This document shows positions 1-7,908 of a stretch of 11,560 nt of DNA, in pieces; position 1 is the first letter of the stretch, and each line of letters opens with the position of its first letter. Position numbers and translations under genes: made by a program. The DNA is from Parachlamydiaceae bacterium (lineage in GTDB: Bacteria; Chlamydiota; Chlamydiia; Chlamydiales; Parachlamydiaceae): positions 1 through 11,560 of the forward strand of contig PLSG01000338.1 of the NCBI GenBank assembly GCA_003164155.1. The letters run 5' to 3'. The notes beneath the pieces are model-generated. The model made no database searches. It was not told the origin of the DNA and worked only from the letters and a program-made list of their open reading frames with translations.

Positions 1-326
1 TTCCGCACGCTGAAGGCGTGCTGTATGGTGAATAAAACCGCGACCTTAGCATGACAAAACTCCTAGGAGCTTTCAGGTAAGCCTAACTAATCAAATCTGC
101 AAATTCTATCTTGACAGTGTACTAGCTTAACGACCTACTAGAACTGCGCAACAAGGGCAACAGGTCAGATCCCCTCCCGTAGGAACCAAGGAGGATCTAA
201 ATCGCGCTTATATAGGTTCATCAGGGGCAATATAGTAAAAGACGTTACCAAACTGCTTCCTAAACAAATTCATCTTGTCATTTTATATTGAAATTTTAAG
301 GTAACTATTCAGGTGAGTGTATCAGC
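1..326. other. Non-coding leader region with short inverted repeats
   Basis: I see no convincing gene here on either strand. Short open frames enter from the left edge and stop at 33-35 and 52-54; either could be the last codons of a gene outside the window. Visible structure includes a perfect 6-bp hairpin (GCACGC/GCGTGC, 5-21), a 10-bp palindrome CTCCTAGGAG (60-69), two direct copies of TACTAG starting 16 bp apart (120 and 136), and an inverted repeat AGATCC/GGATCT (167-172 and 193-198). The last pair can extend inward through CCTCC/GGAGG with a small bulge. From about 260 the sequence becomes AT-rich and looks like the promoter region of the giant gene. A small structured RNA or a long 5' leader is possible, but I recognise no known RNA family. 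Confidence 0.5.
261..289 (+). promoter_or_regulatory. Putative sigma-70-like promoter of the giant gene
   Basis: TAAACA (261-266, four of six matches to TTGACA) and TATATT (284-289, five of six matches to TATAAT) are separated by exactly 17 bp. Transcription would start near 296, giving a leader of about 30 nt before the ATG at 327. The surrounding sequence is AT-rich. Such matches arise by chance in AT-rich DNA, so this is only a candidate. Confidence 0.35.
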
Positions 327-3300
327 ATGTCGGCAATTTCACACAGTTCTTCGCCTTTAGCGCTAAGCCTGCCAATTACTCCAAGCATGCTTCCTCCTTC
401 CCTGTCCTCTGGTGAAGAAGCTCTCAAATCAAGCGAAGAGATTCCCTATTTTTTAAAGTTGCCCCAAAGTAGCCTGAAGCTGTTAGAAGACTTTAAAAAT
501 ACTTACACTTCTTTGCCCCCCCAACATCCAGAATTGTGCAGGCTAAGCAGATACCCGAAGGGTGTCTTGCCGGTGTTGCGTTTTACGGTAGCAGAGATGT
601 GCACATATGTGACTGCGGCCTTTTCAGCACTGGAATTGATAGGAGAGCAAGACCCCTTTATCATCGGGGGAGCGGCTGGTCATCTGATGAGCGGTCTAGA
701 ATACTCCGACATAGACCTTAGCTACCATCTTAAGAAACCTGACTTTGAAACGCCCAAAAACTGCCTCTGCCGATTTCTGCTCAATCAGCTAAAAGAGCGG
801 CATGCGGTTTTGCTTTCTTTAAAAGAAGTCGAGGAATTGTATATCTACCGTAAAAAAATTATCCATACGGCCGACGACTGGAGTTCGATCATCGGCTTGG
901 GGGATATGCTCGACCTAAAATTCATTTTTACAAAAAAGCGCTGCAACGTGTCGACCTCCGACGGCTTCATGGTCTCTTATGCCACGGGAATGGCGCAATG
1001 CGTGGATGGCCATAAAATAGTGGGGTCTGTTGCCTTTGGCAAAAGTCTGGATGATCTGCAGCAGCGCCGCTTTGTCGTACACCGTCCCGAAGAGGTGCAA
1101 AATCTGGTTTTCCGCCTGGCACACAAATGCACGCAGGGCTTCGATGCTGAGGCTGGATTGTTTTCTTTGGCCGGCGAGCTGATGCAGCGTGAGGCGGCAG
1201 CGCTAGGGATAGGGGGTTTTGCTGCGGGATTTTTCAAACACCAAGCCAACCACTATAGGGACCGTGAAATAGGCGCTTGGCTAGACATGCACAATTTCTT
1301 GCATATAGCTATGTCCAGCTTTACAGATCCCTCCAAGGGAAGGCATTTTATCCAGGCTTTTGCCAATGCATGGCTGGAAATCGCCGCTAAAAGCCGCCCT
1401 ATGGGAAGTGTGGATGAGCTGCTTGGCTTTATTTTGGAGCATCCAGAGGGCATCTTGCCGCTACTAGCCTGCATCAAAGGTTTTTTGCTATACAAATGGC
1501 TGGGAAGGAATCCCTTGCTCAATGCCTACGCTTTCAGCTTTGCGCCGCATACTCTTCCATTGCGCATGTCTATCTCTTGTAAGCACTCTGAAGGTACACA
1601 TTACGCAATTTTGGGTGCGCCGCCAGAAGTCGTCATGCGCGATTTCTTGTCGAGCCTGCCTTTTTTCGACAAGCTGCCGAAGGTGAGCTCTAAGGAGGGC
1701 TCTGTCTCGCCCGATGTGCATTTTATGGCGCCCGTTTTCAGAGATCTTTCTCCACTGTGCCAAAAGCACATATTGGAAACTTTCTTCAATAGCTTCGATG
1801 CACTGCTGCTTTCTGGCTTGCCCGTAGATCCCCTTCAGGGGAAGGGATCGGCACTGCTTTTTTATGAATTTGCCGCTGATGGCCTGCCGTCTTCTTTCCA
1901 AGCTATGCTCGGCCAAGAGCGTCTGCCTTGCCTAAAGCACAGTTTTGCCCTGCTGCGTTTGATCGAGGAACAGCTGCGCTTGCGCGAGGCATCCCTCGTA
2001 TCAGCGCTTAAGGGGATGCACCATTGCCTGCATGTTATCTATAGCTTTGGTTCGGCCAAGCTGCGCATTGAACGTTGGCAAGCGTATGGTGTGTTTTTGC
2101 TGAAGCTGCCCGAAAAGGAGGTGCTTGCAAAAAGTTGCACGGCGCAACCTCACCTGCAGGCGGGGCTTTCGCATGGCCTTCTCTTGGGGTTGCATAGTGC
2201 TAAGCTGATGCGCGATCTAAGCTGCTTGCCACACATATACATATGCCTAGAAGCCCTAAGCTCTGCTGGTATGGTAACTGCTGAGATGCGCCAAAACGCC
2301 CTTTATCATTTCATTTCTGCTTGCTTGCATGTAGAGCAAAGCTGCCTGCCTCTCCCGGAAGAATTTGTATTGTGGAAAGTAAAGCTCTATGCGCTGGTCT
2401 GCAAAGAGAAATTGGCTTGGCTCTGCCACAAGCAGGCGTTTGCCCAAAATGCCATCCTGGATTTATTTTATAGACTGTCTGCTGGCAAACCCACGGTGTA
2501 TCAGGATATGCCACTAGATTGCTTGCATGGGCTATTGCAGGAGCCTGGCTCCACAATTGAAGGCAAGGAATTTCTAGAGCATGTCTTGCCTTATCTAATG
2601 CAGCTCCTAAAACTCAAAGACACTCCTCCTATGGCGATCTGCCGGATTTTTTATGCCCTGGCAAAGGAGCGCATACCCTTGCTCAATCGCCTGTGCCCAG
2701 TCGGATTGCAGGCTTTGACTAGCGATGTCTTGCCAGTGGTTTTGGCCCTGGTAAAAACGGCTCGAAAATCAGACCTATTGGATGTGCCGCGCATAGCGGC
2801 TCTGGCCATGCATATTCTGGGCACACATGAACCTTCGAGTAAGCGTGCTTGGGCATGCCTGCAGGAATTTATCATCGGAGTGATCGCCGGCAGGCTCATT
2901 CAGCCGCTGTTTGTCACCGCCAAGATACTTGCCGAAATGGCTAGCTCGGCGCCTTTGCCCTCTCTTTTTTTTGAGTATACTTTGCAGGTGGCTGATCTTT
3001 TGTTTATCCAAGCCGGTCAACTTTCCGATACGGTTCATCAAGCTGCTTGTGAAAAAGAAAGCTGCTCCCTCATGGCTCTGTTGCCCCCCAAAGAAGGGGA
3101 GGGCAGTCCGCATAGCGAGCGTCAGAAAAGGTTGCTGGCCGCAGTCACGCTTTCGTTTTCAGGCGAAGATTCTTCGGAGACAACTCAAAAAGTTTTTAGC
3201 AGTTTTGTGGAGGCGTGGTCCGCCTTGCATAGAGTTCCCGATGCGGAAATTCAAAAGAGCATTGAATCTTTTTCCAAATTGGCGAAATTAGATTTTAAGC

Positions 3301-6300
3301 TCCATTGGTCTTATGTGCTGGGCCAATTCATTTCCTTTGCTGCGCGCTATGACTTAGCGGGGAGCTATGCCTTTTTATTCAAAGTCGAGTCGCAGTTGAT
3401 TCCGCGCCATATGGATCAGGTGGGCTTGGTAGTTATGAAAAAACTTCTCGATGTGGACCAAGAAGAGTCTTTAAAAATGGCTTACGAGCTCTATATCGCC
3501 AAGCGACGTCTTTTTGAATGCCACACGGATGGGCCTATCTCCGAGCAGCTGCTTTCCAAATCGCTGGTCTTAAGCAAACTGCTGTGTGCCTTTCTTTCCA
3601 ATGAAAGCCGTATTAAGGCATATGCGCATGCTTGGACGGAGGCCTTGGAATCTTTTAAATCAGTATCTAGACTGCGCGAACGGCTCAGCTCTACGCTTAA
3701 ACCAGAACAGCACGTTAAGCTGAGCTCTATGCTAGTGCGCACTATTGAGATGATCTGCTTTCAGCTCAAAGTGGATGCTAGCATACTCGCTGAAAGCTTT
3801 TTTTTACTGGCCAGCGAAAAAAAATGGCTGACCATAGTCGATCAAAAGCGCGCGTTAAATGCTTTGTGGGTGAGCTATGCGGAGATGCTCGAGCTGCCTG
3901 GTGCTTCCATGGACTTGCGTGTCAAGTGCCTGCGCTGGCTGCATGCCTCTGTAACCCTAGATCGGGGTTTTGTCGGGGATTTGGATGGCGATGGGGTGAG
4001 GCGTCTTTGGAAGGGATTTCAGGGGCTTGTCGCGCGGGCTTCCTTGGTGGAATTGACTCAGCTGCGCATCATTTTCCGTGAACTTTGGGGAGATAAGGAT
4101 CTGGCCTTTGTACATCTGCGTCAGCTGGTTGTCCTCGAGCTGCACAACGTGGAGTGCCTGTTGGCCTTTAAGGAGGATAGTGCACATCGGCATGCCTGGG
4201 ATATCCTGTATAATTTAGCGCGTCCAGGTCATATCTTGGCGGATTTATGGGATAGCAAGATGGATTCTTTGTGTGTGGAGTGCATAGTCCGGCACTTGAG
4301 AAATAGAGCGGGGGATGGCGAATTTGCGGCGAGCTTGGAAAACTTCCTTAGCGCTTTGGATAACCAAGAAAAACCTTTGACTCTATCCTTGAAAAGTGTG
4401 CAGGCTCTGATACCCCTGTTTGCCAAGGCGCGCAAAATCGGCTGGATTGACTATCTGTGGAGAGCCATAGAGCGCCATAAGGATGGCGAACCGCAGCTGA
4501 AGGAAAGGCTGCAGCAGCAACTCAGCTTGTTGACTATGCATGAATTCCAGGGAGATCAAGCAGAGGCACATCTGCCTACATGGTTTTTTCTCCAACGCGT
4601 TTTTCAAGCAGCTGAGACATTTGATCCTGTGCTTTATCTGGCAATTTTGCAAGGTGCTGCTCAGTTGTCTTCGTCGGGGCTAAAAGAGGCCTATGTCTTG
4701 GTCTTTCCTGGGTTGCTGCCGGAAAAAGTTGCTTCTAGGTCTGGTTTTAAAGAAGATGTGACCGTGCAAGCCTATAGCAAGATTTTCAAATTTCTTTTGG
4801 CTTTGGCTCGCCATGCCTCCGAGGCGCAGGCGCATGCCGCCCATCTCGCTTTGGGAGAATCCCTACAAGCCAAAATCGCGGCCATTCCCCAGTATCCCAA
4901 GCCAGCCCTGCGTGAAATTGCCCTATCGCTTTTTTATCTGCGCACCAAGGTGGCAAGTGTTGATCAATACTTGACAGCCTGCGCTTTTTTTGTGGAAAAA
5001 ATGCCTAAATCGCGCCTGAACCAAAACATCATGCATCTTTTCAGGCAGTTTAGAGAGCTTTCGTTCGACCAGCAGGGAAGCCTTGTGACTCAGGCTCTTT
5101 TGCGATCAATCACTCACTGGATGGAAAAAAGTCCGCCTATAGATTCTAAAACCGACTGCCATGATTTTTTTAGGTTGTTGGCTTACTTTTGCGGCAAGGA
5201 TGCGGACGTGCATTATTGGGGGATAGTTGAATATATTCTCATGTTAATGTATGCACAGCGGCCTCGCGAGGTGTTTGTCGACTTCTCATGGGCTTTTGGC
5301 AGGGGCAGCCAGGCGGCTGAAGAGTCCTTAAACCTCTTTTTGCGCTATTCGACTATCTGTCTGCAGATGAAGGGCTTTCGACCGGCCGACCAAATTTTGG
5401 GTTTAGTCAAACCCTATTTGTCCGAAAAAAAATACATCAACTGCTTTGGAATAGCTTTGGATTGCTTTTTCAACTGGATCATAAGTAATCTGAATGACGA
5501 ACGCATGCTTTCTGAAGCATTTCACGAGATGAAGACCAAGATCCTCCTTTCCGATATGGCTTTGCATAAGGCCAAAGTAAAAAAAATTATCTGTACGTTA
5601 GTCAATCATTCTTTAGATATGTCCCCGAAGTGGTGCGCGGCGGCTCATTACCTGCTGGCCTATGCAGCTAAAGAAAAATTGTATCTGGTTCCCGATCTTG
5701 CTGAAACGGACTTGTCAAAGGCCTTTAAAGATCATCTGTGCCAATCTTCGGCAAAATTGCTTTACACCATATACCAAAGCGGATATAGAATAGATTTCGA
5801 TATGTATTTGGAGCAATTTAGTGTGTTTCAGCACTTGAGTGGCTTTGATATTCCCACTCCAGATGCTGTAACACCGCGCTTTTTACTTTTTACTGAGCTT
5901 AAAACCCTTTCTCTCTTTCATTTGTTGACGCGCAATTGCACGGCTGGCTACAAAATGCTATATAACATTTTACGTGGAAATGCCTCGTCCGAAATTCATC
6001 CAACAACGCAGCGCGGGCAGTTTCTAATCACACGGCTGATTTTGATCGAATTGAGCGTTGTTCCGCAGTTCTTCGCAGAGTTCAAAAAATATGCCTTAAC
6101 TAATCCCAAAGAAATTCCATCTAGAAAAAGTGAAGACCTTCTGAGTTCTATGGATGCGATTTTGAGCAAAATATGCGCAAGTTTTCTGGCATCGCTTGGT
6201 TTTCCCGAAAAGATGCGCTCTTTACTTGTAGCTACTGCTTGTTCGATCTATGCGCTTACTGGGGGGGGAGAATTTGAGAATGCCTGCCAAAGTCTAAGTT

Positions 6301-6857
6301 TGAAAAATAAGAAAATCTGCCAGCTGGCCATGATTTTTTTCATCGGCGCCATCAAAGAGCCCGCAAGCATCTCTGGCGAGGAAATGCGCGAGCTGCGCGG
6401 ATGGGTCGAATTAAGCTTGCAATCTCTGGGCGACAGCGCAGCGCGCCTCTCTTATGCGGGGCATTTGGAGGGCATCTGCGCGGCGGTCAGCCGGGGGGAT
6501 GCAAAAACGCTCAGCCGTTTAATAAACGCAGCCAGTAGGGATTTGGATCTCAAGCGAGCCATTGTCGATTTACCTTTAGCAAATTTTGCCTGTGGAGCCT
6601 GTCCCGTAGATGCACAAGAAGACCTTTGCGAGTCTTCTTCTTCTTCTTCTGCTGCTCAAAGCGATCTATTTCAATCGCCTTTGAGCATTCTCTCGGGAGT
6701 TTTATTAGAATCCGAATCAAAAGTAGAGGCCGAAGGCAAAGTCAAAGCGGCCAGTGCACCAGAAGCCTTCGGCACACAGATAGGCTCAACTTTCATCCCT
6801 CCCCGCCAAAGGCTTAAGTGTCCAAAGCTCAAATATGTCTACTATTGGAATTCATAA
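327..6857 (+). CDS. Giant orphan protein (2176 aa), CCA-transferase-like head
   Basis: I do not recognise the whole protein; its function is unknown. The start ATG at 327 has AGGTGA 10 nt upstream. Residues 1-40 are rich in Ser, Pro and Leu and look disordered, like secretion leaders. Residues about 85-255 resemble a nucleotidyltransferase head. GGAAGHLMSGLEYSDID (114-130) has the same spacing as motif A of class II CCA-adding enzymes and poly(A) polymerases, including the metal-binding DxD (D128, D130). The usual Arg-Asp after GG is replaced by Gly-His. D196 in LDLKFIF could be a third acidic residue, and VAFGKSLDDLQQRRF (235-249) resembles the later FG-SL-DL-RR-F motif. From about 260 to 2090 the sequence is Leu-, Ala- and Cys-rich, looks helical (possibly an alpha solenoid), and shows no membrane segments or repeats I can define. 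The end has six Ser (2103-2108), an acidic/Lys linker, and a basic, Tyr-rich tail. It is uninterrupted despite several 7-8 nt homopolymers. A secreted effector is one reading; a cytoplasmic enzyme or pseudoenzyme is another. Confidence 0.9.
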   Translation: MSAISHSSSPLALSLPITPSMLPPSLSSGEEALKSSEEIPYFLKLPQSSLKLLEDFKNTYTSLPPQHPELCRLSRYPKGVLPVLRFTVAEMCTYVTAAFSALELIGEQDPFIIGGAAGHLMSGLEYSDIDLSYHLKKPDFETPKNCLCRFLLNQLKERHAVLLSLKEVEELYIYRKKIIHTADDWSSIIGLGDMLDLKFIFTKKRCNVSTSDGFMVSYATGMAQCVDGHKIVGSVAFGKSLDDLQQRRFVVHRPEEVQNLVFRLAHKCTQGFDAEAGLFSLAGELMQREAAALGIGGFAAGFFKHQANHYRDREIGAWLDMHNFLHIAMSSFTDPSKGRHFIQAFANAWLEIAAKSRPMGSVDELLGFILEHPEGILPLLACIKGFLLYKWLGRNPLLNAYAFSFAPHTLPLRMSISCKHSEGTHYAILGAPPEVVMRDFLSSLPFFDKLPKVSSKEGSVSPDVHFMAPVFRDLSPLCQKHILETFFNSFDALLLSGLPVDPLQGKGSALLFYEFAADGLPSSFQAMLGQERLPCLKHSFALLRLIEEQLRLREASLVSALKGMHHCLHVIYSFGSAKLRIERWQAYGVFLLKLPEKEVLAKSCTAQPHLQAGLSHGLLLGLHSAKLMRDLSCLPHIYICLEALSSAGMVTAEMRQNALYHFISACLHVEQSCLPLPEEFVLWKVKLYALVCKEKLAWLCHKQAFAQNAILDLFYRLSAGKPTVYQDMPLDCLHGLLQEPGSTIEGKEFLEHVLPYLMQLLKLKDTPPMAICRIFYALAKERIPLLNRLCPVGLQALTSDVLPVVLALVKTARKSDLLDVPRIAALAMHILGTHEPSSKRAWACLQEFIIGVIAGRLIQPLFVTAKILAEMASSAPLPSLFFEYTLQVADLLFIQAGQLSDTVHQAACEKESCSLMALLPPKEGEGSPHSERQKRLLAAVTLSFSGEDSSETTQKVFSSFVEAWSALHRVPDAEIQKSIESFSKLAKLDFKLHWSYVLGQFISFAARYDLAGSYAFLFKVESQLIPRHMDQVGLVVMKKLLDVDQEESLKMAYELYIAKRRLFECHTDGPISEQLLSKSLVLSKLLCAFLSNESRIKAYAHAWTEALESFKSVSRLRERLSSTLKPEQHVKLSSMLVRTIEMICFQLKVDASILAESFFLLASEKKWLTIVDQKRALNALWVSYAEMLELPGASMDLRVKCLRWLHASVTLDRGFVGDLDGDGVRRLWKGFQGLVARASLVELTQLRIIFRELWGDKDLAFVHLRQLVVLELHNVECLLAFKEDSAHRHAWDILYNLARPGHILADLWDSKMDSLCVECIVRHLRNRAGDGEFAASLENFLSALDNQEKPLTLSLKSVQALIPLFAKARKIGWIDYLWRAIERHKDGEPQLKERLQQQLSLLTMHEFQGDQAEAHLPTWFFLQRVFQAAETFDPVLYLAILQGAAQLSSSGLKEAYVLVFPGLLPEKVASRSGFKEDVTVQAYSKIFKFLLALARHASEAQAHAAHLALGESLQAKIAAIPQYPKPALREIALSLFYLRTKVASVDQYLTACAFFVEKMPKSRLNQNIMHLFRQFRELSFDQQGSLVTQALLRSITHWMEKSPPIDSKTDCHDFFRLLAYFCGKDADVHYWGIVEYILMLMYAQRPREVFVDFSWAFGRGSQAAEESLNLFLRYSTICLQMKGFRPADQILGLVKPYLSEKKYINCFGIALDCFFNWIISNLNDERMLSEAFHEMKTKILLSDMALHKAKVKKIICTLVNHSLDMSPKWCAAAHYLLAYAAKEKLYLVPDLAETDLSKAFKDHLCQSSAKLLYTIYQSGYRIDFDMYLEQFSVFQHLSGFDIPTPDAVTPRFLLFTELKTLSLFHLLTRNCTAGYKMLYNILRGNASSEIHPTTQRGQFLITRLILIELSVVPQFFAEFKKYALTNPKEIPSRKSEDLLSSMDAILSKICASFLASLGFPEKMRSLLVATACSIYALTGGGEFENACQSLSLKNKKICQLAMIFFIGAIKEPASISGEEMRELRGWVELSLQSLGDSAARLSYAGHLEGICAAVSRGDAKTLSRLINAASRDLDLKRAIVDLPLANFACGACPVDAQEDLCESSSSSSAAQSDLFQSPLSILSGVLLESESKVEAEGKVKAASAPEAFGTQIGSTFIPPRQRLKCPKLKYVYYWNS
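516..522 (+). repeat. C7 homopolymer in the giant gene
   Basis: Seven consecutive C encode Leu-Pro-Pro-Gln near residue 63. It lies before the nucleotidyltransferase-like motifs, so a slip of one base would abolish nearly the whole protein. It is in frame here. Confidence 0.6.
3798..3824. repeat. T8 / A8 near-palindrome inside the giant gene
   Basis: Eight T (3798-3805) and eight A (3817-3824) flank 11 bases containing the 8-bp palindrome CTGGCCAG. Together they form an almost perfect 27-nt inverted repeat. It is coding here (Phe-Phe-Leu-Leu-Ala-Ser-Glu-Lys-Lys-Trp). Both tracts are possible slippage sites for polymerase. It does not look like an intrinsic terminator because the GC part has no loop and is not followed by a separate T tract. 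Confidence 0.6.
5425..5432 (+). repeat. A8 homopolymer in the giant gene
   Basis: Eight A within the codons for Ser-Glu-Lys-Lys-Tyr. It is a possible site of replication or transcription slippage, and the reading frame is intact in this copy. Confidence 0.55.
6261..6268 (+). repeat. G8 homopolymer in the giant gene
   Basis: Eight G encode three Gly in Leu-Thr-Gly-Gly-Gly-Glu around residues 1979-1981. Long G tracts in coding DNA are typical contingency (phase-variable) sites. A slip here would remove only about the last 200 residues. Confidence 0.6.
6633..6650 (+). repeat. (TCT)6 trinucleotide repeat coding poly-Ser
   Basis: Six perfect TCT codons in a row encode Ser 2103-2108, followed by two GCT codons. 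The use of one codon only points to a slippage-generated microsatellite. A change in copy number would only lengthen or shorten the linker before the C-terminal tail, without a frameshift. Confidence 0.8.
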
Positions 6858-6868
6858 CAGCCGTTATG
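6853..6868. terminator. Small hairpin spanning both convergent stop codons
   Basis: CATAAC (6853-6858) and GTTATG (6863-6868) are a perfect 6-bp inverted repeat with loop AGCC. The TAA stop of the giant gene (6855-6857) and the TAA stop of hemB (6866-6864 on the minus strand) lie in opposite arms. The whole intergenic gap is 6 nt. There is no T tract on either side, so efficient intrinsic termination is doubtful; it may only mark the meeting point of two convergent transcripts. Confidence 0.35.
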
Positions 6869-7883
6869 CCGGCAACCAGTGGTTTTGGGCAGCTTCTTTG
6901 GCGTAATAAGAGATGATGAAATCAGCGCCGGCCCGTCGGATGCCTCTGAGGATCTCTATGGCGGCTTTTTTTTCATCTACCCATCCCTTCTCCGCCGCAG
7001 CTTTTAACATGCAGAATTCGCCGCTCGTATGGTAGGCTCCTAGTGGAATATGGGGATAGGCTTGCTTTACACGGTAGATGACGTCCAGATAGGCATGCGC
7101 CGGCTTGACCATCAGCATGTCGGCGCCTTCTTCTACGTCTAGGTGGACTTCCCTCAGGGCTTCTTGGGCGTTGGCGCAGTCGAGTTGATGCGTGCTTCGA
7201 TCGCCAAAGCAAGGGCTGCCTTCTGCAGCAGCCCTGAATGGTCCGTATAGTGAGGAGTTGTATTTCACGGCATAGCTGAGGATGGGGATGTGGTTAAATC
7301 CGGCAGCATCTAAGCCTTTGCGGATCGCTTGCACCATGCCGTCCATCATCCCGCTGGGGGCTATGACGTCGCTACCTGCTCGGGCATGGCTGACGGCCTG
7401 CTTTACCAATAAGTCCAGTGTTTTATCATTGTCGACGTCCATCTGGCTGGCATCCCTGTGGCCCGGCCGGCTGCTCATAACCCCGCAGTGGCCATGGTCG
7501 GTGTATTCGCAAAAACACACATCAGAAATAATTAATAAGTTGGACGTGGCCGCGCGAATGCTCCTTATGGCCTGCTGGATGATACCCGTATCGCTATAGG
7601 AGTCGGAACCTAAATGATCTTTATGCGCGGGGATGCCAAACAAGATCACCGACGACAGTCCTAAGCTGGCGATCTCTTCGGCCTCCGCCGGCAGTAGATG
7701 GAGGGGGATTTGGAAATGCCCAGGCATTGAGGCTATGGGTTGCTTTTGTCCCTGGTTGCCCTTGATAAAAAGGGGCAGAATGAGATCTTTGAGATTGACC
7801 TCTGTTTCTCGAATTAAATCCCGCAGCACGGGGTGCTGTCTAAGCCTTCTAAGACGCAGTGCTGGATAAGCTGTAGTGGTCAT
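6864..7883 (-). CDS. hemB: Delta-aminolevulinic acid dehydratase (porphobilinogen synthase)
   Basis: HemB joins two molecules of 5-aminolevulinate into porphobilinogen, the second common step of haem and tetrapyrrole synthesis, in the cytoplasm. The 339 residues cover the full family length. The N-terminal arm LRLRRLRQHPVLRDLIRET matches the usual RPRRLR-type start. The catalytic zinc motif DVCFCEYTDHGHCG (121-134) keeps all three cysteines (C123, C125, C133), so this is a zinc-dependent form rather than the Asp-rich magnesium type. APSGMMDG (175-182), the substrate lysine K207 in SYAVKY and the Schiff-base lysine K260 in MVKPA are present. HTSGEF (285-290) corresponds to the usual VSGEY. The ATG at 7883 has an AGAGAGG purine stretch a few nt upstream. 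It follows the second permease by 25 nt on the same strand and is probably the last gene of that operon. Confidence 0.97.
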   Translation of the reverse strand: MTTTAYPALRLRRLRQHPVLRDLIRETEVNLKDLILPLFIKGNQGQKQPIASMPGHFQIPLHLLPAEAEEIASLGLSSVILFGIPAHKDHLGSDSYSDTGIIQQAIRSIRAATSNLLIISDVCFCEYTDHGHCGVMSSRPGHRDASQMDVDNDKTLDLLVKQAVSHARAGSDVIAPSGMMDGMVQAIRKGLDAAGFNHIPILSYAVKYNSSLYGPFRAAAEGSPCFGDRSTHQLDCANAQEALREVHLDVEEGADMLMVKPAHAYLDVIYRVKQAYPHIPLGAYHTSGEFCMLKAAAEKGWVDEKKAAIEILRGIRRAGADFIISYYAKEAAQNHWLPA

Positions 7884-7908
7884 GTTTCCTCTCTTGAGTT
7901 GATCTTTT

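Noticed and set aside
3..54. Short frames open at the left edge (stops at 33-35 and 52-54) as the end of an upstream gene
   Set aside because: With at most 17 codons in the window and no recognisable peptide, a real gene end cannot be told from chance.
111..141. TTGACA at 111-116 as a -35 box
   Set aside because: No good -10 hexamer lies 16-18 bp downstream; the nearest, TACTAG, is 19 bp away, and the next gene starts almost 190 bp later.
161..200. CAGGTCAGATC resembles part of the SRP RNA (4.5S/ffs) conserved domain
   Set aside because: The GGAAGGAAGCAGCC-type asymmetric loop that should follow is missing, and the local pairing does not form helix 8.
1488..1916. 142-codon open frame antisense to the giant gene
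   Set aside because: It lacks a recognisable domain, is fully covered by the long + frame, and has a composition typical of an antisense shadow.
3798..3824. T8/A8 inverted repeat as an intrinsic terminator
   Set aside because: The central GC palindrome leaves no loop, no separate T tract follows, and it lies in the middle of an intact coding frame.
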